From positions 5,456,001 through 5,520,000 of the forward strand of contig CM067529.1 in the NCBI GenBank assembly GCA_034509925.1: a DNA stretch of 64,000 nucleotides, given 5' to 3'. Positions 1 to 18,000 of this stretch are shown piece after piece (within the stretch, counting starts at the first letter, position 1; every line of letters begins with the position of its first letter). Both the position numbers and the translations under genes were made by a program. The notes beneath the pieces are model-generated. The model saw only the letters and a list, made by a program, of their open reading frames with translations, had not been told where the DNA came from and did no database searches. The stretch is from Hirudinaria manillensis. Taxonomy: Eukaryota > Annelida > Clitellata > Hirudinida > Hirudinidae.

Positions 1-3000
1 TTCATTCTGAAAACAATTAGATTCTTCATCACTTGATAGCAACAAGTCTTCATAGAGCAGAGCGAGTCTCCTTTCAGAATCAATATTAGAACATTGGCCA
101 CTTGGCTCCTTTCCAGCAAAAGGAGTTTTGGCACTTTTTTGTGGATTACAAGCACCTGTATGCCCCACAAGTGAATGGGCATCATTATTTGCAACTCTAA
201 TTTGATGATCTTTGATAGACTTGGACTTCTTTCTCATTTTCCATTGAGAAATCAAATTCACATCCTGGACTGATTTTATACCTCTTCTTTTGACTTTACT
301 CATGCTTTTCATAGAATATAATTTCTTGGTTTTTCCTTCTGCGGAATTGATTTTTCTTGGAACTTTTATTTTGTATTTGTTAACCTCATTTGTTGACTCC
401 CCATTCAAAGTGCACATTTCAGTCACTTCAACAGTGGCAAATTGAGCCTCAATATTTAGTGCCATTTCTCTAAGAGTTATATCTTCCTGAGGAATGAAAA
501 ATGATTTTTTTAAATTTTCAAAACCTACTTTCAAAGTAATTTTTAATAAACAAAAATTATAGTCTGCAGAGTTAATGCCTTTCAAGAATATAATAAACAT
601 TTAAGCTTTGGAATCAAATCCATCACCAACCTCATCTTCAACTCCATTTGTAACCACTGAAATATTTATAAGACTTCTGAATTGTCATATCAATGACCAG
701 CATGCAATTCTAACATTTAATGATAAAATTAAAGTGGGTTTTTAAAAAATGTTATCAGACATTAATGTAAGCATAGATATATTTTTTGAGTTTGTTCACT
801 ACAAAGAACCTAAAATTTGATCATCCATATTCATTAATAATTATAATTTAAATCCTTCAGGTTTTATATATCATCCATGTCCCTTTTTACTTCTCTATCC
901 ATTCCATGGCATTGCACATCAATTTTGAAAAACTCCTAATTCTGTTTGTAAGTTGGACACAGTTTCAAGGACTGAAGGCCTAGGTACAAATACTGTGAAA
1001 GTTTATAAAATGAAGAGAAGTAATCTTCTTGCATACTCAGGAGTTAAAAGGGCATGCTGTGTTGTTGGACAAGTGACTCTTGAGGAATACCATTCATTTA
1101 ATGATTTTACTTTTTCACAATTTATACAAATTCACAATTCTCCTTTCAATAAACTGAAGTTCATTCAAAAGATATTTTATCTTAAAATTAAAGTCTTCAC
1201 AAATTTTCCTCAGAAAGTTGGACGAGCAATATATTTTGGAAACTACTTCTTTTATATGTCCAAACAACCGTTATTAGTTGATTTACCCAAAACCGCATCT
1301 TGACCATTTCTTGATAAGAAAGTCTTTATTCAATTTATTGTTAGACACATTTGAGTCCAATAAATAATTTGAATTGGAAGCAAAAATGCAACCAGATAAT
1401 CTGAAAAATGCATTGCATTATACATTGCTACCTCACAAGACAAACATTCTATTTTCTTATATTTTAACTATCAGAATAAAGGAATAAATAAGTCGGCATA
1501 ATTCTGTTCCTGTTCCTGGTGTCTTACAAACTAATTGGTATAGTAATTATATAAATACCAATTTTGTAATTGATGTAATAAAATACAATACATAAACACA
1601 CGTTAAGGTTAATTATAATACACCCAGTAATTATTAACTTCATTCGCTCACATTGTTTTGAAGTCTTTTTAGGAAATTTCTTTTTTTGTTGCTGAAAACA
1701 AACGGGTTCCTACACATGGAACGATAAAGTAACTTCTAAGTTGAATATCTGATTATTTATTGAATTATTAAATGAGAAATAAATTTTTTAAATGAATTTG
1801 AACCTTTTCTACGCATGGTGCTTGCCTTTTCTCAGAATTCTTGCATAATTGGTCTTTAAAGCACATTCAAATTAATTCTTGGACAGCAAAATGAACCAAA
1901 AAAAATTTATCATACTCAGTTTACTTAGCTTGTCTTGAAGAAGTTTATTTCTGAAAATGAAAGTTCATGAAATATCAGTTTGTTATGGATTTAGAATTTC
2001 AAAATAATATCGACTAACTCTTTCTTGCAATTCTCAAAATCTTGTTGTTGATTCTTGTTGGCCTCTTTCATTTGATTTTGTACAACCTGATAAGTTGTGT
2101 CAATATTAAAAAATAGTAAAAATGTGTAAAAATCAGACCATTAAACAATAAATGCATGACTTCATTTGGCTGAAACTACCTGAATTTAAAACAAATTAAT
2201 AAATTTACTGTCTTCAGAGAACTAGAAAGCCAAGAAATCATGAATCCAATCAGACTACAATGCATTTGTTGTAATTGATCTTTAATAAAAATCACAATCA
2301 ACTGACCTCATGACATCTGATGCTGTTTTTGAGTCGTTCAACCTCCTCATTTAGCTGAGTGTACATCCATTCAAATGTCTCTTTTTCCTATGAACATAAA
2401 CAACCAACTTAGAACGTATTTTTTCATTTTTTATTTTTAAATTGAAATATTCTGAACTTGTTTCAGAGGTCCAAACTTTAAAAGCAATCCTTGATATTCA
2501 CTGGTGTGGACTTCACATTCCCTGATTAATCCATAAAATGATACCATAAACAACTACACAGTTTTTAATGGCTACAAACCTTTTTGAAGCATCAATAATT
2601 TTCCTGAGATCAGAATATTTCCTTTCCAGAATTTCACAATGTATACAAGCAGTCAAGAAACATTTGACATTGAGGTGAGAACAGAATTCCAATAAATTAT
2701 TTGGTTAGTTACTTAAGTTAACTCTGGTTTATCCAACTTTTTGCATCATGGCCACATAATATCATCATCATCATCATTCTGAACTTAACATTAAACATGT
2801 CCTAAAGTGATGCATACATTTGCATATTCATCACATCTTAATCAATTTCCTAACAAGAAACTCCCTAAACAATTCCTTGTAACAATTAATTAATATTGTC
2901 TGAGTTACGAGTCTATAAGTAGGATTTATAAAATAACATTGACATTAACTTGCAACTTGCAATTTGCAATGCAAACAAAAGGATATATTTATGCTTTTCT

Positions 3001-4753
3001 TGAATTTTCTTGATTAATGTGCTATGAAAAATGTGCAGCATTTGTTGTTGAAATGAATATTAAATAATTTAATTTCCACATCAAATGGCAATATTAAAAA
3101 CGTTTTTACTGACTCAGTGCAAATAATTTTTTGCTTCAAGATGATGAAATCACTTTTCATTTTCTTGATTTCTTCTTCAAGATTGTTATTTCTTTCCAGC
3201 ATTTGCTAAAAAAAATCATAAATGATACTATATTAACAACATTAACCAAACTCTTAATTTTGTTGAAAACAGCTTTTTTTAAACTTGGTTTTGGTAATCC
3301 CAATCTTTTTTTCTAACTCTTAAAATCAGGGATTGAATTTGAACAAAATAAACTCATCTGATATTAATAACCCTCATAAGTTTAAATCACTAATACCTAG
3401 CAGTTAAAACTGCTAATTCAAAATCTAATTCATATTGAACAAATGTTTTAGAGATTAATAAATCTACATTTTTAGTTTAATTGCAATATTCAGCCATCTG
3501 ATCATTCATTCATTCATTTTAATCATTCCATTAAAATATACAAAAATACCTGGTAGTCATTCTGCTCTTCAGACCCTTTGTCCATCTCAGAGAATGATGG
3601 CATTGGAAACTTATTCAAGCAATCTATAATTAATTTGTGTCGTTGAGAAAATGTTTTGCCATCACAAATTTTAACTTTTATCGATTGATCACTTTTAACA
3701 ATTGATTTCGTGAATTTTATTTAAGACCAAACAAACAGTCCAAAATTTTCCGAATATGCATTTTGCACTACTATTGCATTGCACATCTAGCACTCTTAGA
3801 ACATGTCAATATAAAAATTAAAATTATTGCAATAAAACATGTGGTCGTTTACCTAGCAGCCTGGTTGAAAATACAAACGGATAATTAAAGCGATTAAGGC
3901 ACAAGATGTTATTTTTAATAAAATAGTGAATTCTTAAAGCATGGAAGATTTGGAAAAATCTCCATTTAGAAACGCGAAACACAATTAAATCGACAACATC
4001 GTCGGAAAGCCCGAAACATCTCTAGAGAAAATACGAGCGCGAATAGTTTACAATAAATACAAATTAAGCTAATTAAATTATTAGCTGAAACATGATGAAT
4101 GATTCTCAAAAATATTGTCCTAAAAAATTCCCATCTGTGTATAGGAAAGTGAATTGGAGTGGAGCATGCTACAGCTTCTTTTCCAACATTAAGGTATGAA
4201 ATTCTACCTTTAAACTGAAAAAATCTTGATAAATGGTTTTTGGAAAATGTTGTAATGTTTGACTGGCTGTAAAATTATTGTTCTCTTCTGGTACAATCAG
4301 GGAGGTAATTTTCTCAGGGGGAAAACCTAAACAAGACAACCCTCGCTTTTACACTTATAACTAGAGAAGCCTGACATAGTATGCAAGTAGTCAGATCTCA
4401 AATTCAAGTACCAGTACTGGAGATGGAGTTGTTCCAATTATGTTAACTTTAAAAAAATAAATTCCATTAATGATGAATTGAAAAATAGAAAAATACGAAA
4501 CTTAACTTTGCGTTGACAATTCCCAAAGAGATGAAAAGCAAATGTAGAGAATAACAATTACAATTAATACTTAAAGTTGAATTAAAATAATTTTGCAATC
4601 AATTTTATGAACATTCTGCCACCACACCAACGCTGCAATTTTCCAAGGCTTCCGCATTCTACTCACATCTACTTTTGGAGCCTGACAATTTTCTTGGTTT
4701 TTCTTTGGCTCGGCTGTGTTAGGAGTTAAATTCTCGGCCTCTCGCTCGAGCAA
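1..4753 (-). CDS. ICE1-like paralog, N-terminal part; 3' end off the window
   Basis: Minus-strand exons read as 3114..3205, 2580..2621, 2458..2521, 2307..2387, 2019..2086 and 1..488 (open at the edge). At least one small exon between 488 and 2019 is unresolved, because the phases of those two exons do not match. The 5' exon could be 4667..4753 (29 codons, donor GTGAGT), 3550..3603 (18 codons), or both. Exon 3114..3205 encodes a coiled coil with MKSDFIILKQKIICT, almost the same as MKSDFLLLKEKIIVT in the ICE1 gene at 12-21 kb and like the LKQKIINTD segment of animal ICE1 as I recall it. The 64-bp and 68-bp exons equal in length the corresponding exons of that gene, so the two are paralogs. The 1..488 exon is basic and ends near LLLSSDEE, an acidic motif also repeated in the other copy. 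Expected role by homology: scaffold of the little elongation complex for snRNA transcription. Whether this copy keeps the C-terminal domain is not visible. Confidence 0.6.
4091..4194 (+). CDS. possible short first exon, unrecognised
   Basis: An ATG at 4091 opens 34 codons ending AACATTAAG, followed by a good donor (GTATGA). The peptide is rich in Cys, Lys and aromatic residues (YCPKKFPSVYRK). No matching downstream exon was found, and it overlaps the 5' intron of the minus-strand ICE1-like gene, so it may be chance. Confidence 0.2.
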
Positions 4754-6227
<1,474 letters not shown>

Positions 6228-6368
6228 ATGTCAGAAAATCGTGCCAGACGTGGATCGTTGCAAGTACGTGTAGATATATTTGTCCTGCTGTCCATTATAT
6301 TAATCTAATTTTAGCAACAATGTCCAACTTCTCCAGAATCTCACAAATCGCAGGCCGGTGGTGCTTAA
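6228..6368 (+). CDS. spliced 29-residue small ORF (uORF) in the synaptotagmin 5' leader
   Basis: ATG at 6228 reads MSENRARRGSLQ up to 6263, where a consensus donor GTACGT follows. A TTTTAG acceptor precedes 6315, and the join is in phase: QQCPTSPESHKSQAGGA then TAA at 6366-6368. The second exon continues as untranslated sequence to 6510, where another consensus donor (GTAAGT) would splice to the synaptotagmin exon at 6832. This makes it most simply an upstream ORF in the synaptotagmin mRNA. RRGS is a basophilic kinase-type site. It could instead be a separate small gene, or chance, since it is short. Confidence 0.4.
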
Positions 6369-6836
6369 AATAAACCCAGCTATTCGTTGCTGCCCGCGTG
6401 AATGGATGAAGTATCACGTGACGAAGAGTGGGCGTGATCCATATGGAAAGGAAAGCGGCCTCTTATCAGGTTCTAGTCAAGGAAATGTCATTTAAAGAAT
6501 AATTTCAACTGGTAAGTGAAAGATTAAATGTCGTCGTTTGGCGCGTTGCGTCGATGGAAGCTGATGATGAGGAAGCACACAGCGTGCCCGAGCCAGCGCA
6601 TGTCACAGCCTACGTTGAAGCAGCAGAGCCGATTGGAACATACGTTTTCACTTTCCAAAATACTCGCCATCCTCTCATTATCGACGAAACTTGTAAAACA
6701 TTCACATCGTTAGGGAGTCGAGCGATTCACTGTCAGTCCATTTTTCAACAGTGGTTTGTTGTTTGATGGAATTTCAGTTGACATCATGCACTAACCTGTA
6801 TCTTTGAAAAAAAAAACCCCTCCTTTTTCAGCTGAA

Positions 6837-10422
<3,586 letters not shown>

Positions 10423-10533
10423 ACCTCATCGGCTTTTAAATCACTGCTTGAGGCCGGAAAGTGTTGCTGGTGCTTAGTTTTGTTCCGCCTCTTTTGGGGC
10501 GTCACGAAAGTATTTTTTGAATTTCATTTTGAG

Positions 10534-10539
10534 AATAAA
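10534..10539 (+). promoter_or_regulatory. poly(A) signal of synaptotagmin
   Basis: AATAAA lies 112 bp after the stop codon at 10422, in a T-rich context suited to 3'-end formation. Confidence 0.6.
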
Positions 10540-12041
10540 CAGTTTTTCAACTAATTCCTGTAACATTTTCGTCCTTCTCCTTTTAAAACATCGTTACAGG
10601 CACTGATTGCATTCAGTTTTAAATTGAATTAAAAAGTAGCAGATGAAGCCAACTCAAGAAAACTACTCAGTCATTAAATTTCAGATGCATTCATCTAATT
10701 TTTCTTGGTTCTATATTTTTCAAAATTAAAAAAGTTCCACAATTTCAAAAACTTGGAATGCATATTCGCCAGCCATGTACTTTGTGAAAATTGGTTTGTG
10801 GTCATATCTTTAGACATGAATGACGCAAGCACAGGATCTTATTTACTTGTTCAACTTACCGTCGATGTTGTAAATTCTTGTGATATTCAGCAGCTATCGA
10901 GTCAATTTGATATTTATTAGCTTATTTTTTGAACTGTTTTAGTTAAAACAACAGCTGAAAATATTTAACGATTGTTTATCGCATGTCTTTCAAATCGAAT
11001 TTGAGATTTTATTTCTCGATTCTCGGAAAAGCTTGATTACAAAACTTTTGCAATAAAAATTGTAACGAAGGTTTCAGGGCCACAAAAAATATTCCATACG
11101 GTTTTATTAGAACCTTAAAATGCTTCTCAAGACGTGGTCTGATTTCGTCTTCATTTTTCAATGCTAATGTTGAAACAAAAATGTTTTCAAAATTCATGAG
11201 CTTTGTTTTTGGTCCAACCAGCTCAACTTACTAAGAATGCGAAATTGGCTTCCACCAAACAAAATTTCACACGTTTGTGATAAAGATTTCGAATTTGATT
11301 AAGTTGCATATGTCCAAGCAGAACCACATCATGCAGTTAAGTAAAAACACCTTATGAGGGGACAGTTCAACCTAATGATTAATTATTTTGCCTCCTTGCA
11401 TGGAAAGCTCCACTATCTAGGCTAGGATGTTTCAGATAGATAAAAGCATTTAAAGGAATTGGCTTGAACTATAAAAGACTGCCTCTCAATTATGTATTAT
11501 CTATTAATTAATAGATGTCAGTTTTAATAACATTTGAATTTTAATAACCAACTGAATTTCTTGTGAATCAATTCATACCAAACATCCTATAGCTGGTCCT
11601 TTCTCAGAAAGTCAAAAAGTCAGTTTAAAAACATGGCATTAAAGTGAGATTTGAAGCAACAAATAGCAAAATATCAGCCCGACTTCAGATTTTATATTAT
11701 GTTTTACATTGCATTTAGGCAGCATTCGACCATGCGAGGAGAGTCATTAATGTCTACTAAAGTACGTACAGCAATTTTACCCACAACATGAGATTTAAGA
11801 AACACATACTGCATAATGTTGTCTCAACACATAAATTTTTGAATAAAAAGGTTTTAAGAAAAGATGCAAAACCTTGAAAATGTATGTTTGTCTTGTAGGA
11901 CACCAAGTCCAACATTAAACATCAACAGGTAGAAATTCACCACGAAACAAAAACAAGCCGAATTATACTAAAGAGATATACTATTTTATTTTATATTATT
12001 ATCATAGTCCAAATGAATTTGAGTTTGAATGAATGAAATAA
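10540..12041. other. intergenic between convergent genes
   Basis: AT-rich sequence between the 3' ends of synaptotagmin (+) and ICE1 (-). AATAAA on the minus strand (11985-11990) is a likely poly(A) signal for ICE1. Short ORFs at 10705-10920 (+) and 11009-11197 (-) have no splice support or recognisable content. Confidence 0.6.
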
Positions 12042-15000
12042 TTACAAAGCGTGAGTTTTTAAAAGTTCCAAGGTGTCGTCCGTGAAGTGACTTTTATGTT
12101 GGATGATGGACTGAATGGCATCCAGAGGAGCAGTCGTATGACTAGTTAATCTCAGGACTGACCTCAGAGCTGCTTCTCTGATTTTCAATGTAACTGCAAT
12201 TATGAAATTAATTGAAGATATTAAACCAAAAATAATCTCACACGACAAACAACAGTGATAATTTGATAAACAATAGTGATAATTAGAAATTTTAAGGTAA
12301 GAAGATACCAATGAGTTGACACTAACCAGAAGTCTCCATGACCAACAATTTCAGGTTGTTCAGAATGTTATTGTAGTTTGCAGGATCAATATCTTTCAAA
12401 TATTGGCTCAAACATATTCCTAAAAACAATTTCAATTCAACTGGATCATTTGCAAAGTCTAATATCAAAGCCAGCAAAACAACTTACCTAGCAAATCAAT
12501 GATGAGTTGAACGAAATGATCACTCGTGCTGTTTCCACTTCCCCAAGCACCAAGAAATGGCCAAAGAAACTTTGAAACCATGGCACTTGTCCAATCCCAT
12601 CCCTCTCTTGAACACAAAAGCATGACTGCCATTTGCATCTCCCAAGAAGTCCTTGAAACAATATCTGCAAATGAATTGAATTGAGAGATTCATATCCATT
12701 CATATCCCAGATGAATTCCAAATGTTCTCCAAGAAATCATGCAAGAAACCAAGGTGCCTCAGAATCCTCCATAGTTATAAATATTCAACAAATTAACTGA
12801 TAAATATGCCTACCTTGACTTATGCCACTTTTACTGAAAAATTGTTCAATTTGTTGGAACAATTTGCTGATAACTTCGTCTGGACTCTGTTCAACTTCTT
12901 CCCAACCACAGAGTTGCTTTACAAAACATTTTTCCTGCAATCAATTTGTATTGATTGTCATTGTTTCAATCAAGTAGTTTCAATCATGAAATTTCAAGCA
13001 CTCACTGTGTTCTGATGTTTTATTGAGGTCATCACATAATATCTAAGCACTTGCTGGACAGAAGATAAATCATTCTTTGCCACATTGTTGAGCATCAAAC
13101 TTTGAGGCCACACGGCACAAATTGTCATCACAACGGTACAAATTCTTGAACTTTCACAAGAATTTCTTAACACTTCATAAAGCAACATCCTCACTCTTTC
13201 CATGTTGCCTTAAAATTAAAATTGGAAGCAAATTTAATTTAAATTTGATTTTAAATCAATTTATTGCCTCGTTAACGACGTCAAAGTGTAACAATTAACG
13301 ATTGCACGTATTTTAGCACCTAAAACATTGCCTCGGACAAAAAACTATTTTTTGTTTTTCCCTCCGAACGCGACCGTGCGACGCTTCAGTCCGCTCCGTC
13401 GACTCGCGCCATCTCCCGTCTCAGCTCCGGAGATCCGAACAAACTTACGCCATTAAAACTTACGACCCTCATGGCCGAGCAAACAACAGATCAAGAGTCG
13501 ACCCGATTCAACCTAAAAATGTTGAATCAGAAGTCATAAATCCAGAGAGGGACGAGTCCATAATCGCTTATGTTTTGCATGCATCTAACCACTGCAGCCT
13601 TATGCAACGAATGCATGCATTTGATGATGTCATCACAATTGAGTAAATACAAAATGGAAACAAAAACCGTACCTTGGATCCTCATCAATGCCACAACCAC
13701 GCAACTACAAATAAAAATGATAGTTAATGGTTAAATTTAATAATAATATCCATGAACTAATAATTCAACTAATGTTATTTCACTAATTTCTTACCACAGA
13801 GAGACTACGGGTGCCTTTTCGACGTTTTGTTTATCATTGATGATCTTGTTCACACTCTGACTGAGAAAGTAATCTACAAATTGCTGTTCTTTCTGTGAGG
13901 AGTAAGGAAATTATTTTAAAAAATCTGCAATGAAAATGTTAACAATTAACTTCTCACCTGTCCATGGCCCTGTGCAGTGGATCTGATGTAATCTATGAGG
14001 CTCAAAATAAAAGGAGGAACCCAAGGATCCACTAAGGAAGTCTCCTTTTTCTTCCACTTTGTGATCCAAATATTCTTAGGATTTACTTTGCAAGACATAG
14101 CAGCCTACAATGAAAAATCAAGATTAACATTAACTGCATGGCAGAAATTATTAAAAAAACACAAAATCCAACCATTATCATATTCTTGGCAAAATCTCTT
14201 TTTGCTTCATTTTCATCCTTAACTGGTTCAATGACTGTTGGTTTGTTTGCTTTGATGGGTTTTAGTGGTTTAGTGGGTGCTGTCTCTGGTTTCATAGAAA
14301 CTGTTGCTGGTTTGCTGGAAGTCATCACTGGTGATGTTTCTGGTTTGGTGTGTTGCACACCAAGTTTGTTGCAAAACTTGTTGGATTTGGTGGGAAGTGG
14401 CATCGGTTCAACAGGCAACGTTGTTGTGGGTTTAAGGGAAGCTTTTGGTGCTTTGCTGGAAAGCAATGCTGGTTCAACAGGCGATGTTATTGGCTTAAGA
14501 GGAACTTTTGGTGGTTTGGTGGACACCGGAGACGGTTTAAGGGGGACCGATGTTGCTGTCGGTTTAGCGGGAGCCATTACCGATTTAAAAGATGCAACAC
14601 CTGACTTGATGGGGATTGCTGATGGTTCAACGGGCAATGCAAGTGGTGAATGAATTCTTGGTAATTCCACAAGAGAAGACAAGTCATCTGAACTCATGCT
14701 TTGGAACTCATCAAATGTTATGCCTTGCATTTGACCTCCTCCATTCCTGGATTTTTGTGATCCCATTCTATCATTATCATCAATGTTAAGATTTCTTTGC
14801 TTGGCTTTTCCTTTGCCTTTCCCTAGAAGTGCTTCACTTGGATCAATCTTTAATTTCTTGTTTCTAGGAAAACATTTAAATGTCAATATTAATAAATTTG
14901 TTAAAATTTGTGAAAGCAATCATCAAAGCGATGACGTACTCGACAACGGGCTCGGGAGAATGGCACCTCTTTCTTTTATTGGGAGGCCTAACTGCAGGTT

Positions 15001-18000
15001 CTTTTTGAAGTTTGCTCAAAACTTCTTTCTGAGGTTTTTGCTGAGTAGCTTCAAAATGTGCTTTTTTAACCTCCCCGGCATCTTTGTTGTTGACATTCTT
15101 TCTAATCTGTTTTACCATCTCTTCACTAGCTTCGTCATCCTTCAAAATAAAAATAAACTGAGAAAATACAAAACAAACAATATATTTCTCATTAAGCTAT
15201 TAACAATAAATAATCAGTGAAATCCATTAAACTATGAAAATCCAAAGTACCCTTTCATCGTCAGAAGAATCAGATGATATCTGAAGATCGTCGCATACAA
15301 ACTTCTACAACAAATACAAACATGTATCAGTAATTCTTTTGTCTTTAGAGAAACAACAATAACAATAACAACAAACCACTTTATCCTGTACAACTTTAGA
15401 TGGAAGTGTGTTGTTCTCTTTATTTTCTATAAACAAGTCAACACCATTAAACTTTGCTTTACAAACTTATTTTATTAATTTAATTAATTATAACAAACAA
15501 ATTTGAACTAACCTTCGAACTTGTTAACAAGTGCCTGTGTATGCAAAAGCCTGAAACAATTTTAACGAAACAATAAATAACGTTAACACTAATAAAGAAC
15601 TAATAAAAGATTAAAATTCATTTAAAAATAACAACCTCGTTGTTGTTGCTGTCGTTTGACTTAAAACGTTTTCATTGCAAGACAAACTCGAGTCGTCCTC
15701 CTTGATCGGAGAAGCAAAGAGTTCGTCTATCAACTTCTTGGCGTATTCGTTCTTTTTCAGCTTCTTATCGTCACTTTTTGGCATGTCACTGACAAGCTTA
15801 AAATAATAATAAATAAATAAATTCATATACAAAGGAATTATTCTATTCAAAGCTATTTTTAATAAAATGCAGAAAAACTCAGATAATATAACTTGTTTAG
15901 AGTCACAATTATAGCAATCCAGCAACTACTGATTGTGAACAAGTCACAACATTCACCATTATTGCATTGTTTTACAACATGCATGAAAACGGCAGGTAGG
16001 ATATTGCAATATTGTGTGCATTAATGCATTAAAACAGTGTTAAAATGCACTAAGATTTCAAACAATTAAACCAAATTGAAGACATAACACAGCCAGAAAC
16101 GCATCTTACTCTGTGATCACTGCCAACATTTCCACAAGAACTTCCCACTTGTGACGTTCCATTTTCATCCTCCACCAACTCAGCAGATGCATCGAACGAA
16201 GGCATTTCAACGTCCGATTCTTGCTCCGGATGTTCGTCTGCAACGATGCCACTCGCGACGACCTCTTCGTTTGGCAAAAAGTTCTCGAGAGACGAGGAAG
16301 ATTTTTCAATTTGGATCTCAAGAGGAGCATCGTCAGCAGTCATTTCATCGACAACATCTCTAATTACTGTGTCTTTAGGTTTAATTAGTGGTTGAACATC
16401 AGATTCAATGTGGAGAGCACCATCTGCTGTGTCCATGGACATTGTTTCAGTTTTAGGTACTTCTCCTTCCTAGAAATTTTTCATTAATTTATTATACGAA
16501 AAAAAAAACAATGTGCCATTAAACAACTTATCACTTAATGTGCAGGATAAATTTAAAACGATATATTTAATCATCACAATGGTGATATATGAGAAACCAA
16601 AGATCTCAAATTGATAGCAATTTACTAGATAGAACTTACATCATCTTCATCAGATGAAAATGCCATCTCTTTAAGCATTTCATCATACTGCAAATGAAAA
16701 TTCATTATCACTAACTGAACCAATTAACATTCATTGCATAATTTATATCCTTAATGCTTACAACTTCAGTCTTATCTTCAGAACCCATGCATTTAGAACC
16801 TTCCTCTTGGCCTCTGTTTTCACATGTTTCCTCACATGTAAGTCCCTCCCTATTGATTATTTCTTTCCTTGAATTCTCTAACTGTAATTCAAAATTGTCT
16901 GTGGCACATTCATCCGACACAATCTTCACACGTTCCTGAAATTATTTAGGAAATACAAAACATAAATCAAACATGGTACTGAAATTGATGTTTAAGTCCA
17001 AAGATGTTTAAAATATTCAAAGATTTTATCACAAACCATTTTAGTATCCGAAGGATCTTCTGGAGGCAACGAGTGACATAACGTTCCGTCGTTTGAAGTT
17101 GTATTGGAAGATGCTTCGTCGGCATTCAATGCAACTGGATGCACGGATAAACAATCATTCGACTCCTCGATTCCATCTGTGGATTCATTTCCAGCATCAA
17201 CGATGACATCGTCAGATGGAATAGGAAGCTCTTCACAAACATTTTCTAAATTTGTGGACTCTTTGGAAGGTCTCATAATTTGGATCTCAATAGGAGCATC
17301 AATGGCAGTGAATTCATCAGCAACATCTTCAATCACTGTGTCTTTAGGTTTAATCAGCAGTTGAACATCAGATTCAATAAGTTGAACTCCATCTTCAATG
17401 TTCATGGATGTTGTTTCACTTTTAGATCCTTCTTTTTCCTAAAAATTTTACATTAAACTATTTAAAAACATTATAAAATAATGTCACTAATAACAACACT
17501 TTACTATAGAAAAAGTTTAAAATTAAGAACATGATGAACTTGATGGCAATATCTTAATGCAATTACTTCTGAAAGCAGTACATAGGAAACCATGTTTTCA
17601 TATTAGTTAAGTAATAATAATTATCTGTCAATAAATAAATTTAAAAATTAAAATCAACAAAACTTACGTCATCTTCGTCTGACGAACATGCCATCTCCTC
17701 GAGCATTTCGTTAACCTGCAAATAACATTAATTAATTAATTAATTAATTAGTTAGTTAGTTACAATTATTAAAGTATAAATTATTAAAAGCATATTTCAA
17801 TTGGAGTACAAGTTCATGATCATCTTATCGGAAATAGAAAAAAGCAGAAATGATCATATAGATGGCGTTTTACTTAGCATATGGTACCACATTGTACTCA
17901 TGATGGACAACATCATCCAAACGTTCATGAAAGTAACTTCCCATGGCTTAGAATCATGATCGGTGTTCCAGTTGAACATACGAACAATTAATAATATTAT

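Noticed and set aside
953-1303. 116-residue plus-strand ORF
   Set aside because: Lies in an intron region of the ICE1-like gene, has biased AT-driven composition and no splice or domain support.
14138-14653. 171-residue plus-strand ORF rich in Gly, Leu and Thr
   Set aside because: It is antisense to the Pro/Lys-rich ICE1 exon 14173..14863, whose splice sites and phase fit the complete gene.
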